A stretch of DNA of 43,175 bases. Source: an uncultured Anaerolineales bacterium. GTDB lineage: Bacteria > Chloroflexota > Anaerolineae > Anaerolineales > Villigracilaceae. This document shows positions 1 to 11,477 of the stretch, piece by piece. The DNA lies in NCBI GenBank assembly GCA_937928015.1, contig CALFXA010000210.1, positions 1-43,175 of the forward strand. The letters run 5' to 3'. A model generated the notes under the pieces. The model saw only the letters and a program-made list of their open reading frames with translations, was not told the DNA's origin and did not search any database. Numbering within the stretch: position 1 is the stretch's first letter; each line of letters begins with the position of its first letter. The position numbers and the translations under genes are program-made.

Positions 1-1
1 C

Positions 2-808
2 GCCGGCAATCATCGGGGTGGACATGCCCCCGGCATCCAGGATCAGAAGGTCGCCTATCAGGTGGCGCATCATCTCATGCTGGCGCATGGACTGGCGACA
101 CAGACCATCCGCAGCGCCGACCCGAGCGCCCAGGTCGGCATCGTACTGAACTTGTGGCCTGCCGAGCCTGAGACCGACTCACCTGAAGATGTGGCCGCCG
201 CCCGGTCCACCTGGGATCGGCAGGAAACCCTCTTCCTCGACCCGCTCTTCAAGGGTCACTATCCCCTTTCTATCTACAACACAGTGGGCGATGACATGCC
301 CGCCATCCATGACGGCGACCTGGCGTTGATCTCACAGAAGCTAGAGTTTCTCGGCATCAACTATTACTCGCGTCACCTGGTCAATGCCAGCGGACGTGTC
401 AAACGCGTTCCAGGCGCGGAATACACCGAGATGGATTGGGAGGTCCACGCGCCCGCCATGCGTCGCCTGCTGGTGCAGATCAGCCGCGAATACGACCTGC
501 CGCCGCTTTACATCACCGAGAACGGCGCCGCCTTCGCAGACGAGGTCAGCGCCGACGGACAGGTCCACGACCCGCGCCGCCTCGACTATCTCAAACAGCA
601 TTTCATCCAGGCGCGCCTTGCCATACAAGACGGCGTGGACCTGCGCGGATACTTCGTCTGGTCGCTGCTCGACAACTTCGAGTGGAGTCACGGCTTCACC
701 AAACGCTTCGGCCTGATCCGCGTGGATTACGACACCCTGCAGCGTACGGTCAAGGATTCGGGCAAGTGGTATGCCGAGGTCATCCGCAAGAATCGAGTTG
801 AGGAATAA
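2..808 (+). CDS. GH1 beta-glucosidase, C-terminal part (5' cut by window edge)
   Basis: The frame is open from base 2, so the gene starts outside the window; the GTG at 62 is internal, because HAPGIQD and QVAHHLMLAHG, typical of GH1 interiors, run across it. About 268 residues are visible, against roughly 450 for the family. YITENG (catalytic nucleophile Glu codon 518-520) and the C-terminal signature GYFVWSLLDNFEW with TKRFGLIRVDY are intact. Retaining GH1 enzymes release terminal beta-linked glucose, galactose or mannose from small glycosides, normally in the cytoplasm. The acid/base Glu (NEP motif) is not in the window. It is the first visible gene of a long + strand carbohydrate operon, 13 bp before a sugar kinase that could phosphorylate its product. 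Family is certain; substrate is not. Confidence 0.95.
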   Translation, partial: AGNHRGGHAPGIQDQKVAYQVAHHLMLAHGLATQTIRSADPSAQVGIVLNLWPAEPETDSPEDVAAARSTWDRQETLFLDPLFKGHYPLSIYNTVGDDMPAIHDGDLALISQKLEFLGINYYSRHLVNASGRVKRVPGAEYTEMDWEVHAPAMRRLLVQISREYDLPPLYITENGAAFADEVSADGQVHDPRRLDYLKQHFIQARLAIQDGVDLRGYFVWSLLDNFEWSHGFTKRFGLIRVDYDTLQRTVKDSGKWYAEVIRKNRVEE

Positions 809-821
809 AGAGGAGCCAACC

Positions 822-1709
822 ATGACAGAGAAACTGTACGGCGGTATCGAAGCAGGCGGCACCAAATTCGTCTGCATGATCGCCAGCGGGCCCGAGCAGG
901 TCGTGGACGAAGTCCGCTTCCCCACCACCACGCCCGAGGAAACGCTCCAACAGGTGGTGGACTTCTTCGCCCCGCACGTCAGCCGCTTGCACGGAATCGG
1001 CCTCGGCTCCTTCGGCCCCTTCGACGTGGACCCCGAGTCGCCCACGTTTGGATTCATCACCACCACGCCCAAGCCGCACTGGGGCAACACCGACGTGCTC
1101 GGCACCCTACGCAAGAGCCTCAACCTGCCCTTCGCCGTCGACCTGGATGTGGCCGTCGCGGGCATGGGCGAAGCCTGCTGGGGTGCGAGTCAGGGCCTGG
1201 ACCCATCGCTGTACATCACGGTCGGGACGGGCATCGGCGCGGGATTCATCATCGGCGGCAGGCCCATGCACGGGCTGGTCAGCCCCGAGATGGGACACAT
1301 CTATCCGCCCCACGACCGCACCATCGACCCCTTCGACGGCGCCTGCCCCTATCACGGCGACTGCTTCGAGGGGCTGGCCGCAGGGCCGTCCATCCTGGCG
1401 CGCTTTGGTCAGCGCGCAGAGACGCTGGCCGCCGACCATCCCTTCTGGGACGTGGAAGCGGGCTACATCGCCTACGCGCTGGTCAATTACATCCTGACGT
1501 TGACGCCGAAAAAAATCATCATCGGTGGCGGCGTGATGCAAAACGAGTTCATGTTCCCGAAGATCAGGGCCAAAGTTCAGGACCTGCTGAAAGGTTACGT
1601 CAATCACCCTGCCATCCTGAAAGACATTGACCAATATATCGTCCCGCCCGCGTTGGGCAACCGTTCGGGCGTGCTGGGCGCCATCGCACTCATCATGAAC
1701 GAAAAATAA
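822..1709 (+). CDS. ROK-family sugar kinase (fructokinase-like)
   Basis: 295 residues. ATG 822 is chosen over an upstream in-frame start at 771 because GAGGAG lies 7 nt before it and the protein then begins just ahead of the phosphate-binding loop GGIEAGGTK (residues 7-15). ITVGTGIGAG is the second ATP-binding element. The stretch GHIYPPHDRT...CPYHGDCFEGLAAG is the ROK zinc-binding signature in its fructokinase form (C-P-Y-H-G-x-C-F-E-G). The enzyme should phosphorylate a free hexose (fructose, or mannose/glucose) with ATP in the cytoplasm. Its place directly behind GH1 and before GH38 fits phosphorylation of released monosaccharides. Family confident; fructose specificity is by motif similarity only. 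Confidence 0.93.
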   Translation: MTEKLYGGIEAGGTKFVCMIASGPEQVVDEVRFPTTTPEETLQQVVDFFAPHVSRLHGIGLGSFGPFDVDPESPTFGFITTTPKPHWGNTDVLGTLRKSLNLPFAVDLDVAVAGMGEACWGASQGLDPSLYITVGTGIGAGFIIGGRPMHGLVSPEMGHIYPPHDRTIDPFDGACPYHGDCFEGLAAGPSILARFGQRAETLAADHPFWDVEAGYIAYALVNYILTLTPKKIIIGGGVMQNEFMFPKIRAKVQDLLKGYVNHPAILKDIDQYIVPPALGNRSGVLGAIALIMNEK

Positions 1710-1710
1710 G

Positions 1711-2262
1711 ATGAAGATCATCCCGCTCACGCCCGCAGACGAACGCCTCATTCAACAGGCCGCGCAACTGATCGTGGATGCTTTCCGCGAGCACTGGCCC
1801 GACGCCTGGCCCACCTTCGAGGACGGCCTGACCGAGGTCCGCGAGATGCTCTCGGCGGATCGCATCTGCCGCGCCGCCGTGGACGAGGACGGGACTCTGC
1901 TGGGCGTGATCGGCGGGATTCCCGAATACGATGGCCACGTCTGGGAACTGCATCCGCTGGCGGTGCAGCCGTCGCTCCAGAAGCAGGGCATTGGCCGCGC
2001 GCTGGTCACAGACTTCGAGGAGCAGGTCCGACAACGCGGCGGACTGACCATCACACTCGGCTCGGACGACGAAGACGGCATGACCTCTCTCGCCCACGTA
2101 GACTTGTACGAGGATCTCTGGGAACAGATCAGAAACATCCGCAACCTGAAAGGCCATCCGTTCGAGTTCTATCAGAAGATGGGCTATATCATCACAGGCG
2201 TCATGCCCGATGCCAACGGCAGGGGTAAACCCGATATCTATATGTCGAAGAGAGTCAATTAG
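1711..2262 (+). CDS. GNAT N-acetyltransferase, AAC(6')-like
   Basis: 183 residues, starting one base after the kinase stop with no clear Shine-Dalgarno, so probably translationally coupled. The acetyl-CoA loop (motif A) is visible as LAVQPSLQKQGIGRAL (Q-x-x-G-I-G). The C-terminal part HPFEFYQKMGY followed by GVMPDANGRGKPDIYM closely resembles AAC(6')-type aminoglycoside acetyltransferases. These acetylate a primary amine of an amino sugar from acetyl-CoA. In this operon it could act on a catabolic amino sugar rather than on an antibiotic; that is inference. It is sandwiched without spacing between the ROK kinase and GH38. Confidence 0.85.
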   Translation: MKIIPLTPADERLIQQAAQLIVDAFREHWPDAWPTFEDGLTEVREMLSADRICRAAVDEDGTLLGVIGGIPEYDGHVWELHPLAVQPSLQKQGIGRALVTDFEEQVRQRGGLTITLGSDDEDGMTSLAHVDLYEDLWEQIRNIRNLKGHPFEFYQKMGYIITGVMPDANGRGKPDIYMSKRVN

Positions 2263-5420
<3,158 letters not shown>

Positions 5421-5424
<4 letters not shown>

Positions 5425-5927
5425 TGACCTCCGAGCAGGAATTCCTCGCCTTCTTGCAGAGTCATGGTTTCGCGTATGAGCGGCTGGAACACCCCGCCGT
5501 GTTCACCTGCGCCGAAGCGGACTTGCATCATGCGGGCGTGGAGGCAGTCAGCACCAAGAACCTGTTCCTGTGCGACAAGAAGGCGCGACGCTTCTTCCTG
5601 GCCGTAACGGCCTGTGAGAAGACCGTGAAGTTGGATGAGCTGGCCGCGCAGTTGGGCGTCTCGCACGTGCGCTTCGGCTCGGAGGAAAATCTGCTGCGCA
5701 TGCTGGGCGTGACTCGCGGCTCGGTGACCATGATGGGCCTCGCGAACGATGTAGCACATCAGGTCGAGTTGTGGATCGACGCCGAGATCTGGCAGGGGGA
5801 ACATTTTTTGAGTCATCCGCTGGTCAACACGGCCACGCTGGTCTTGAGCAAAGCCGAGTTGAGACGCTTCTTTGAGGTGACGGGGCACGCTCCCCACCTC
5901 TTCAACAACAAAGGAAACCAAACATGA
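5421..5927 (+). CDS. YbaK/ProX-type aminoacyl-tRNA deacylase (PrdX-like)
   Basis: 168 residues, overlapping the mannosidase stop by ATGA; an ATG three bases on is an alternative start. It shows the trans-editing domain pattern: EHPAVFTCAEA near the N-terminus, the STKNLFLCDKKARRFFL segment, GVTRGSVTMMGLAND, and HPLVNTATLVLS near the C-terminus. Family members hydrolyse mischarged tRNA, classically Ala-tRNA(Pro) (ProXp-ala/PrdX). It looks like a housekeeping passenger inside the sugar operon. A deacylase fold repurposed for another ester cannot be excluded, but the conserved Lys in STKN and the HPLVNTAT motif argue for the standard role. Confidence 0.85.
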
Positions 5928-6919
5928 AAATCGCATTTGCAGGCACGGGCGGAATCAACAAAGTCCACGCGCGCGCGGCACAAAGCCTGGGGCTGGACCT
6001 GGTCGCAGCGGTCAACCATCGGCCAGAGTCGATGACCGAGTTCGGCAAAGAGTTCGGCATCCCGCGTCAGTATGAGACGGTCGAGGCCATGCTCAAAGAC
6101 GGCGGCGTGGATGCACTGGTGGTCAGCACGCCCAATTATCTACACGCGCCGCAGACCATCGCCGCGCTCGAAGCGGGCGTGCATGTCATGGTCGAGAAGC
6201 CGATGGCGATGAACGCCCAAGAGGCCGAGCAGATGTGCGCCGCGGCGGACCAATCGGGCAAACTGCTGATGGTGGCGCACTGCTGGCGCTTCCACCCCGA
6301 AGTGCAATGGCTGCGGAGTCAGGCTGAAAGACTCGGGCCGATCATCCGCACCAAGGCCTACAGCGTACACGTCAATTGGGGGCCCTCGGGCTGGTTCGCG
6401 CAGAAACAATACGCGGGCGGCGGCGCGATGGCCGACATGGGCGTCCACGCGCTGGACACCACCCGCTTCCTGCTCGGTGACCCGCAGCCTGTTTCCGTGT
6501 ACGCGAAGGTCGGCACCAATTATGGAAAATACGACGTAGACGACACGGGCGTGATCCTGGTCAACTGGGATAACGGCGTGACCTCCTATATCGAGACGGG
6601 CTGGTGGCAGCCGCATTCGGACAGCCCCGAGGCGGGCGCGCAACTCTATGGACTGAACGGCTTCGGCGAGGTTTTCCCCACCCGTCTCGAAATGCCGAAC
6701 GCCGAGGAAAACAGGATCGACCTGATCGAACCCGATGCAACGGTCAAGGAAGCGCATTACTCTCAGCGCATGTACACCGACCAGTTGAAATACTTCGTCG
6801 AATGCGTCGAGCGGAATCAAACGCCCGTCCCGGGCGGGCGCGAGGGCTGGACCAACATGAAGGTGGTGGACGCGGCTTACGAGTCTAGCCGCACGGGCAG
6901 GGTCGTGGAGATTCAATAG
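5924..6919 (+). CDS. Gfo/Idh/MocA-family NAD(P)-dependent sugar oxidoreductase
   Basis: 331 residues. ATGA overlap with the preceding gene, plus AAAGGA 9 nt upstream. The Rossmann loop GTGGINKVHARA is at residues 7-18, the family Lys in MVEKPMAMN, and a C-terminal alpha/beta substrate domain follows, including GGGAMADMGVHALD with the conserved Asp and His of the active site. Such enzymes oxidise a hydroxyl of a cyclic sugar, sugar phosphate or inositol, or reduce the ketone, in the cytoplasm. With the DegT aminotransferase at the end of the same locus it could form a dehydrogenase-aminotransferase pair that interconverts a sugar alcohol group and an amino group; that pairing is inference. Confidence 0.93.
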   Translation: MKIAFAGTGGINKVHARAAQSLGLDLVAAVNHRPESMTEFGKEFGIPRQYETVEAMLKDGGVDALVVSTPNYLHAPQTIAALEAGVHVMVEKPMAMNAQEAEQMCAAADQSGKLLMVAHCWRFHPEVQWLRSQAERLGPIIRTKAYSVHVNWGPSGWFAQKQYAGGGAMADMGVHALDTTRFLLGDPQPVSVYAKVGTNYGKYDVDDTGVILVNWDNGVTSYIETGWWQPHSDSPEAGAQLYGLNGFGEVFPTRLEMPNAEENRIDLIEPDATVKEAHYSQRMYTDQLKYFVECVERNQTPVPGGREGWTNMKVVDAAYESSRTGRVVEIQ

Positions 6920-6922
6920 CAC

Positions 6923-7795
6923 ATGCGCCTGGCTGTCCTCGCCGACGTTCACGGCAACCTCCCTGCCCTCGAAGCAGCCCTCTCGGAGATCGAGCGGGAC
7001 GCCGTGGACGGCATCCTCGTGGCAGGCGACATGGTGGCGGGGCCGAACTCCGTCGAGGTGCTTCGACGCCTGCGTGATTTAGGCGCGACAATGATCCGCG
7101 GCAACAACGAGAACTACATCCTGCGCTTTTCCAACGGAGATGCGCCTGACTGGCAGCATCACGCCCGTCAATGGGCCTTCATCCGTTGGAACTATCAGCA
7201 GATGGATTCCGACTCCCTGACCTTGATCCGCGACCTGCCCGAACAGCGGACTCTCACCTTCGACGGCGCCGACCCGATCCGCATGGTGCACGGCTCGCCG
7301 CGCAGCGTCTCGGAGTTGGTGTATCCAGACCAGGACATGTCCCGCCTGGAGACCGCGCTGGAAATGGTGACGGAACCCGTCCTGATCTTCGGTCATACCC
7401 ACGTCTCCTGGCAATTGCGTCTGGACGGACGGCTGGCCCTCAACCCAGGCTCGGTCTGTGGCACCTTCAACGGGCAGACGGGCGGCAGCTATGCCATCCT
7501 CACTTGGGACGGCGCGCGTTGGGACGTTGAACTGCGCGAACTGCACTACGACCTGTCCCTGATCCGCCAGGCCTTCGAGCAGACAGGCCTGCTGGCGGCC
7601 AGCGGACCCATTGGCGAATGCTGGCTGCACGACCTCGAATACGGCATCAACACCCTGCCGCGCTTCGTTGACTTCGCTTACGAACAGTCCGCCCAGGCAG
7701 GTCACGCCGACCTGCCCTACGTCCCCGACGAAATATGGGATGTGGCTTATGAATTGTTCAAAAGCAAGCTGGCAAATGACAACATCGCAGAATAG
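6923..7795 (+). CDS. Calcineurin-like metallophosphoesterase (YfcE/MJ0936-like)
   Basis: 290 residues, three bases after the previous stop. The dinuclear-metal motifs are in order: ADVHGN (residues 7-12), GDMVAGPNS, RGNNENY, MVHGSP, and FGHTHVSW, followed by NPGSVC. This set defines the small YfcE-type phosphodiesterase/phosphatase subfamily. The extra about 90 C-terminal residues beyond the NPGS block are helical and not assigned. A cytoplasmic phosphatase in a sugar operon could dephosphorylate a sugar phosphate, but the family mostly cleaves phosphodiesters and the substrate is unknown here. Confidence 0.9.
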   Translation: MRLAVLADVHGNLPALEAALSEIERDAVDGILVAGDMVAGPNSVEVLRRLRDLGATMIRGNNENYILRFSNGDAPDWQHHARQWAFIRWNYQQMDSDSLTLIRDLPEQRTLTFDGADPIRMVHGSPRSVSELVYPDQDMSRLETALEMVTEPVLIFGHTHVSWQLRLDGRLALNPGSVCGTFNGQTGGSYAILTWDGARWDVELRELHYDLSLIRQAFEQTGLLAASGPIGECWLHDLEYGINTLPRFVDFAYEQSAQAGHADLPYVPDEIWDVAYELFKSKLANDNIAE

Positions 7796-7807
7796 AAAGT
7801 TTTCAAC

Positions 7808-9124
7808 GTGACCACCATCAAATGGAATTTTTCTGTAGAAGACAAGCCACATGAAGTGGTTCTCAAACGCGGTTCCATTATTCCAAACCCTGAGATTTGG
7901 TTGGACGGCCAGATGGTCGAAAAGTGGCACGAATTTTTAGATAAAGAGTCGATTCACAATTTTGACATTGATGGACATCCTGCTGTTTTGGGAATAGCTC
8001 TAAGAATGTCGTCCCTCGAATATTTTTTATTGATAGATGGGAAACTGGTGGAAGCAGATGGTAAAGGCAAAAAGCTGTTTGGCAAATCATCCAGCCAATT
8101 TCTGGAAACACGCCAAAAATGGATAGACTTGGGAAAAGCCAAGGGCCTTGAATATCGCCCAACATCAAACACAAAACAGCTTGCATACATACATCGCGTA
8201 ATTGGGCGCATCGATGACTTTCTTGTAATTATCCAAGCAGAAAAAAAACAATTCAGGGATGTAGAACTTTCTGGTTTCTTTTTCTCCCTCAAATACGCGT
8301 CCATTGACCCAGAGAGAATCGAAAAGATCAAAAACGACCAAATCATCTCTGAAATCTGCAAAGATTGGCAAATGGGTCTTGACCAGATAAGCCCAACGGG
8401 CCTGGTTTTGTTTATGAAGCCAGTGCCGAATGAAGATACAGAAGAAGACGTCTTTGAGGCATTTTCTGATTTCATCAAAGCAATATCCATCCACGTCAGA
8501 CCAGCGATGGAAGAACGTTGTGAGGGTTCACCCTGCGGATCGTCCATTGGGCAAGACTTGCAGGTCGTCCTGGTGAATGGAATGCCAATAATTCTTTGTC
8601 AGGAATATGAAAAGCATATCACTGACATGGGAAAGAAAGCGGAACTGGAATATCACGAAACACCCAGCAACTTATTGAAAGGCACCCTTTATGGAATCGG
8701 TGGGATGTTGCTAGGCTCGCTTCCATGGGTGGTCATTCCAGTTATTTTCAACACGGTTTATCCTGTTTTTGCTATATTTCCTCTTGCTGCTACTCAGTTA
8801 GCTATGAATTACGCAAAGACAAAGCGTAATTTTGTCAGTTTGTTAATAGCAAGCATGCTAGCCATGGTCGGTTCTATTCTTGGGACTTATCTCAGTCTGA
8901 TAGCTTTCTGGCTCAGAAACCATAGTTGGATATTTGACCTCGAACAGTTACGTGAACTAACGCAAAGGATTTTGGAGGATTCAAGAATTATGAATGATGC
9001 GATCAATTTTTCGTGGCTTATCCTCGGCCTCTTGTTCATCCTCGCAACGTATTACAGACATAAGGAATTAAAACGCCTCTTTCATCCCGAAATAGAAGTT
9101 ATTCCCTCTTTCAAACTCCATTAA
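7808..9124 (+). CDS. AT-rich membrane protein with FAIM1-like N-terminal domain, function unknown
   Basis: 438 residues from GTG 7808, with no convincing Shine-Dalgarno. The N-terminal about 90 residues show W-x-F-x-V-x-D-x-x-H-x-V-x-L-x-x-G, IWLDG, FDIDGH and YFLLIDG, the strand pattern of the FAIM1 beta-sandwich (suggestive, not proven). A charged middle part contains a Cys-rich bit (CEGSPCGSS). The C-terminal 150 residues hold about four hydrophobic segments, starting at LLKGTLYGIGGMLLGSLPW and ending with SWLILGLLFILATYY, then a short charged tail. The gene is visibly AT-richer and uses more A/T-ending codons than both neighbours, so it probably arrived by transfer into the operon. No enzymatic motif was recognised. 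Confidence 0.7.
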   Translation: MTTIKWNFSVEDKPHEVVLKRGSIIPNPEIWLDGQMVEKWHEFLDKESIHNFDIDGHPAVLGIALRMSSLEYFLLIDGKLVEADGKGKKLFGKSSSQFLETRQKWIDLGKAKGLEYRPTSNTKQLAYIHRVIGRIDDFLVIIQAEKKQFRDVELSGFFFSLKYASIDPERIEKIKNDQIISEICKDWQMGLDQISPTGLVLFMKPVPNEDTEEDVFEAFSDFIKAISIHVRPAMEERCEGSPCGSSIGQDLQVVLVNGMPIILCQEYEKHITDMGKKAELEYHETPSNLLKGTLYGIGGMLLGSLPWVVIPVIFNTVYPVFAIFPLAATQLAMNYAKTKRNFVSLLIASMLAMVGSILGTYLSLIAFWLRNHSWIFDLEQLRELTQRILEDSRIMNDAINFSWLILGLLFILATYYRHKELKRLFHPEIEVIPSFKLH

Positions 9125-9142
9125 CACGTAAAGGATAAACGT

Positions 9143-10432
9143 ATGAAGATCACAGTCATTGGCGGCGGTTCGACGTATACGCCCGAATTAGTCAATGGAT
9201 TTTTAGCCCGTGTGGAAAGTCTCCCGCTCAAGGAACTCTGGTTGATAGATATCGACCCCGAGCGGCTGGAAGTCGTCGGTGGGTTTGCGCAGCGCATGGT
9301 CAAGGCCAAGGGCGAGCCGTTCAAGGTGGTGCTGTCCACGAATCAGCGCGAGGCCATCGCGGGCGCGTCGTATGTCACCACCCAGTTGCGGGTCGGCATG
9401 ATGCCTGCGCGGCGCGGGGACGAGTACCTCGGTCTGCGCCACGGGTTGATCGGCCAGGAGACCACGGGCGTGGGCGGCATGGCCAAGGCCCTGCGTACTA
9501 TCCCCGTCATCCTCGGCATTGCAAAGGACATCCGCGAAATGGCACCTGGCGCGCTGCTGGCCAACTTCACCAACCCAGCGGGCCTCGTCACCGAAGCGCT
9601 GACCCGCTACGCGGCGGACGTCCCTGCCGTGGGCGTGTGCAATGTAGGCATCACCACCAAGATGGGCATCCTCGAAGAACTGGAGAAGGCCACAGGCTCG
9701 CACGTCGACGACAGCCGCGCCGTGCTCAACACGCTCGGCCTCAATCACCTGACCTGGCACCGCGGCTTCACCATCGACGGCGAGGAAATGTGGCCGCTGA
9801 TCTTCCCCGCCTTCGTCGAGTCGCTCAAGGCAGAGGAGCATCCCGAGTGGGACGTGCGCACCATTGAGACGCTGGGCATGATCCCCAACTACTACCTGCA
9901 ATATTTCTACTACACTGACAAAAAGTTCGAGGCCCAGAAGAAGTGGCCGCCCTCGCGCGCCGAAGAAGTCATGGCCATCGAGAAGGATTTGCTGCGTGAA
10001 TACGCCGACCCCGCCCTGACCGAACCGCCCGCCGACCTGATGAAACGTGGTGGCGCGTACTACTCCACGCTGGCCACGCAGTTGATCAACTCGCATTACA
10101 ACGACCTCGGACAAGTGCATGTGGTCAACACCCGTAACAATGGCGCAGTCAAGGACTGGCCCGCAGACTGGGTGCTGGAACTGCCCGCCAAAGTGGACCG
10201 ACAGGGAATCCACCCGCTGACGACGGATCCGCTGCCGCCTGCCTGCTTCGGGCTGATCTCGCAGGTCAAGATGTACGAGATCCTCACCGTCGAAGCAGCC
10301 GTGCACGGCGACCGCAACGCCCTGTATCAGGCGCTGCTGACTCATCCGCTCGGCCCGAGTGCAGACAAGGTGCAGTCGGTCATGGATGACCTGCTGGAAA
10401 CAAATAAGCAGTGGCTGCCGCAGTTCAATTAA
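9143..10432 (+). CDS. GH4 NAD- and metal-dependent glycosidase (6-phospho-beta-glucosidase type)
   Basis: 429 residues; AAAGGA lies about 8 nt before ATG 9143. The NAD loop VIGGGSTYTPEL is at residues 5-16. C166 in VCNVG and H202 in NHLTW are the GH4 metal ligands. GQETTGVGGMAKALRTIP and NFTNPAG are family signatures of the LicH/BglT/ChbF branch. GH4 enzymes cleave by transient oxidation at C3 of a, usually 6-phosphorylated, glycoside. There is no PTS in the window, so a phosphorylated substrate would have to be made by a cytoplasmic kinase, or the enzyme uses a non-phosphorylated glycoside. It lies next to a ChbG-like deacetylase, the same pair as in chitobiose (chb) operons. Confidence 0.94.
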   Translation: MKITVIGGGSTYTPELVNGFLARVESLPLKELWLIDIDPERLEVVGGFAQRMVKAKGEPFKVVLSTNQREAIAGASYVTTQLRVGMMPARRGDEYLGLRHGLIGQETTGVGGMAKALRTIPVILGIAKDIREMAPGALLANFTNPAGLVTEALTRYAADVPAVGVCNVGITTKMGILEELEKATGSHVDDSRAVLNTLGLNHLTWHRGFTIDGEEMWPLIFPAFVESLKAEEHPEWDVRTIETLGMIPNYYLQYFYYTDKKFEAQKKWPPSRAEEVMAIEKDLLREYADPALTEPPADLMKRGGAYYSTLATQLINSHYNDLGQVHVVNTRNNGAVKDWPADWVLELPAKVDRQGIHPLTTDPLPPACFGLISQVKMYEILTVEAAVHGDRNALYQALLTHPLGPSADKVQSVMDDLLETNKQWLPQFN

Positions 10433-10440
10433 CACAACAT

Positions 10441-10518
10441 TTCGCGCTGAGCGATAATCGAAGCGCTTTCCTACAAACACTCAGTCCTTCGCTCGATGCG
10501 AAGACATCATTCCAAAAG
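10441..10518. repeat. Dispersed palindromic repeat, TTCGCGCTGAGCG family, copy 1
   Basis: Fills the gap between GH4 and the deacetylase gene. It shares TTCGCGCTGAGCG (10441-10453) and TCGAAGCGC (10458-10466) with the element at 42425-42550, and contains further CGCTCGATGCG-type inverted words. No ORF. It could also act as an mRNA-stabilising hairpin between two operon genes. Confidence 0.5.
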
Positions 10519-10526
10519 GACTTAAC

Positions 10527-11420
10527 ATGATTCCCAATCCCTTCCTCGCCAAGCTCGGCTTCTCCGCCAATGACCGTGTCGTGGTCACCCACGCCGATGA
10601 CGTGGGCATGTGTCAGGCTTCCATTCAGGCCTATGAAGACCTGTTCAAGTTCGGCACGCTGACCTCGGGTGCGGTGATGGTTCCCTGCCCGTGGTTCCCC
10701 GCCGCGGCGGACCTTCAACGCCGCATCCCCAACGCGGACTTGGGCGCGCACCTGGTCCTGACCAGCGAGTGGCAATTCTATCGCTGGCGTCCGATCACGG
10801 GGCGGTTGACGGAATCCACCCTGGTGGACGACGAAGGCTATTTCCCGCGCACCGACGCCGAGGTCCAGGAAAAGGGCGACCCCGACGAGGCGCTGGTCGA
10901 GCTCGAAGCGCAGATCCAGCGCGCGTTGGCCTTCGGCCTCGACCTGACGCACGCCGACATGCACATGGGCGCGGTGGCGCATCCCAAGTTCATCGCGGGC
11001 TACATCCAGTTGATCACCCAATACAAACTGCCGCCGCTCATCCCGCACGGCAACCGTGAGACGTATGCCGCCTTCGGCGTGGACGAGGACACCTTCGAGA
11101 TGGTCAAGGCCATGACCGATTACCTCGAAACGCAGGGCGTGCCCATGCAGGACTTTGCCACAGGCCTGCCGCTGGACGATCCGCGCGACCAGTTGAACGT
11201 GGCCAAACGCATGGTCAGCGAGTTGAAGCCTGGCATCACGCACTTCCTGCTGCACCCCTCGGTGGACACACCCGAACTGCGCGCCATCACGCCCGACTGG
11301 GAATGCCGCGTGGAAAATTACAAGGTCTTCCTGAGCGACGAGTTTAAGAAGCATCTCGAAAAAGAAGATATTAAATTGATAGGTTATCGCGCTATCCGCG
11401 ATGCCATGCACAACGTATAA
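10527..11420 (+). CDS. YdjC/ChbG-family carbohydrate deacetylase-like protein
   Basis: 297 residues; AAAGGA lies 7 nt before the ATG. Metal-site motifs of the YdjC fold are visible: HADDVG (H22, D24, D25), GAHLVL (H75) and THADMHMG (H142, D144, H146). ChbG removes an acetyl group from chitobiose-6-phosphate. At 297 residues this protein is somewhat longer than ChbG (about 250), with an insertion around WQFYRWRPITG. It lies directly downstream of GH4, as in chitobiose operons, which supports N-deacetylation of an amino-sugar glycoside in the cytoplasm. Precise substrate unknown. Confidence 0.88.
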   Translation: MIPNPFLAKLGFSANDRVVVTHADDVGMCQASIQAYEDLFKFGTLTSGAVMVPCPWFPAAADLQRRIPNADLGAHLVLTSEWQFYRWRPITGRLTESTLVDDEGYFPRTDAEVQEKGDPDEALVELEAQIQRALAFGLDLTHADMHMGAVAHPKFIAGYIQLITQYKLPPLIPHGNRETYAAFGVDEDTFEMVKAMTDYLETQGVPMQDFATGLPLDDPRDQLNVAKRMVSELKPGITHFLLHPSVDTPELRAITPDWECRVENYKVFLSDEFKKHLEKEDIKLIGYRAIRDAMHNV

Positions 11421-11477
11421 TTCACCCAGTCATGAAACACCCCTGACAGGGGGAAACCATTCTCAATGGAGCTGAAC

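Noticed and set aside
11416..11446. TATAAT at the ydjC stop followed by a tiny ORF ATG-AAA-CAC-CCC-TGA, possible internal promoter with leader peptide
   Set aside because: No -35, spacing to the small ATG is 10 nt, and TATAA arises from the overlapping stop codon; evidence is too thin to annotate.
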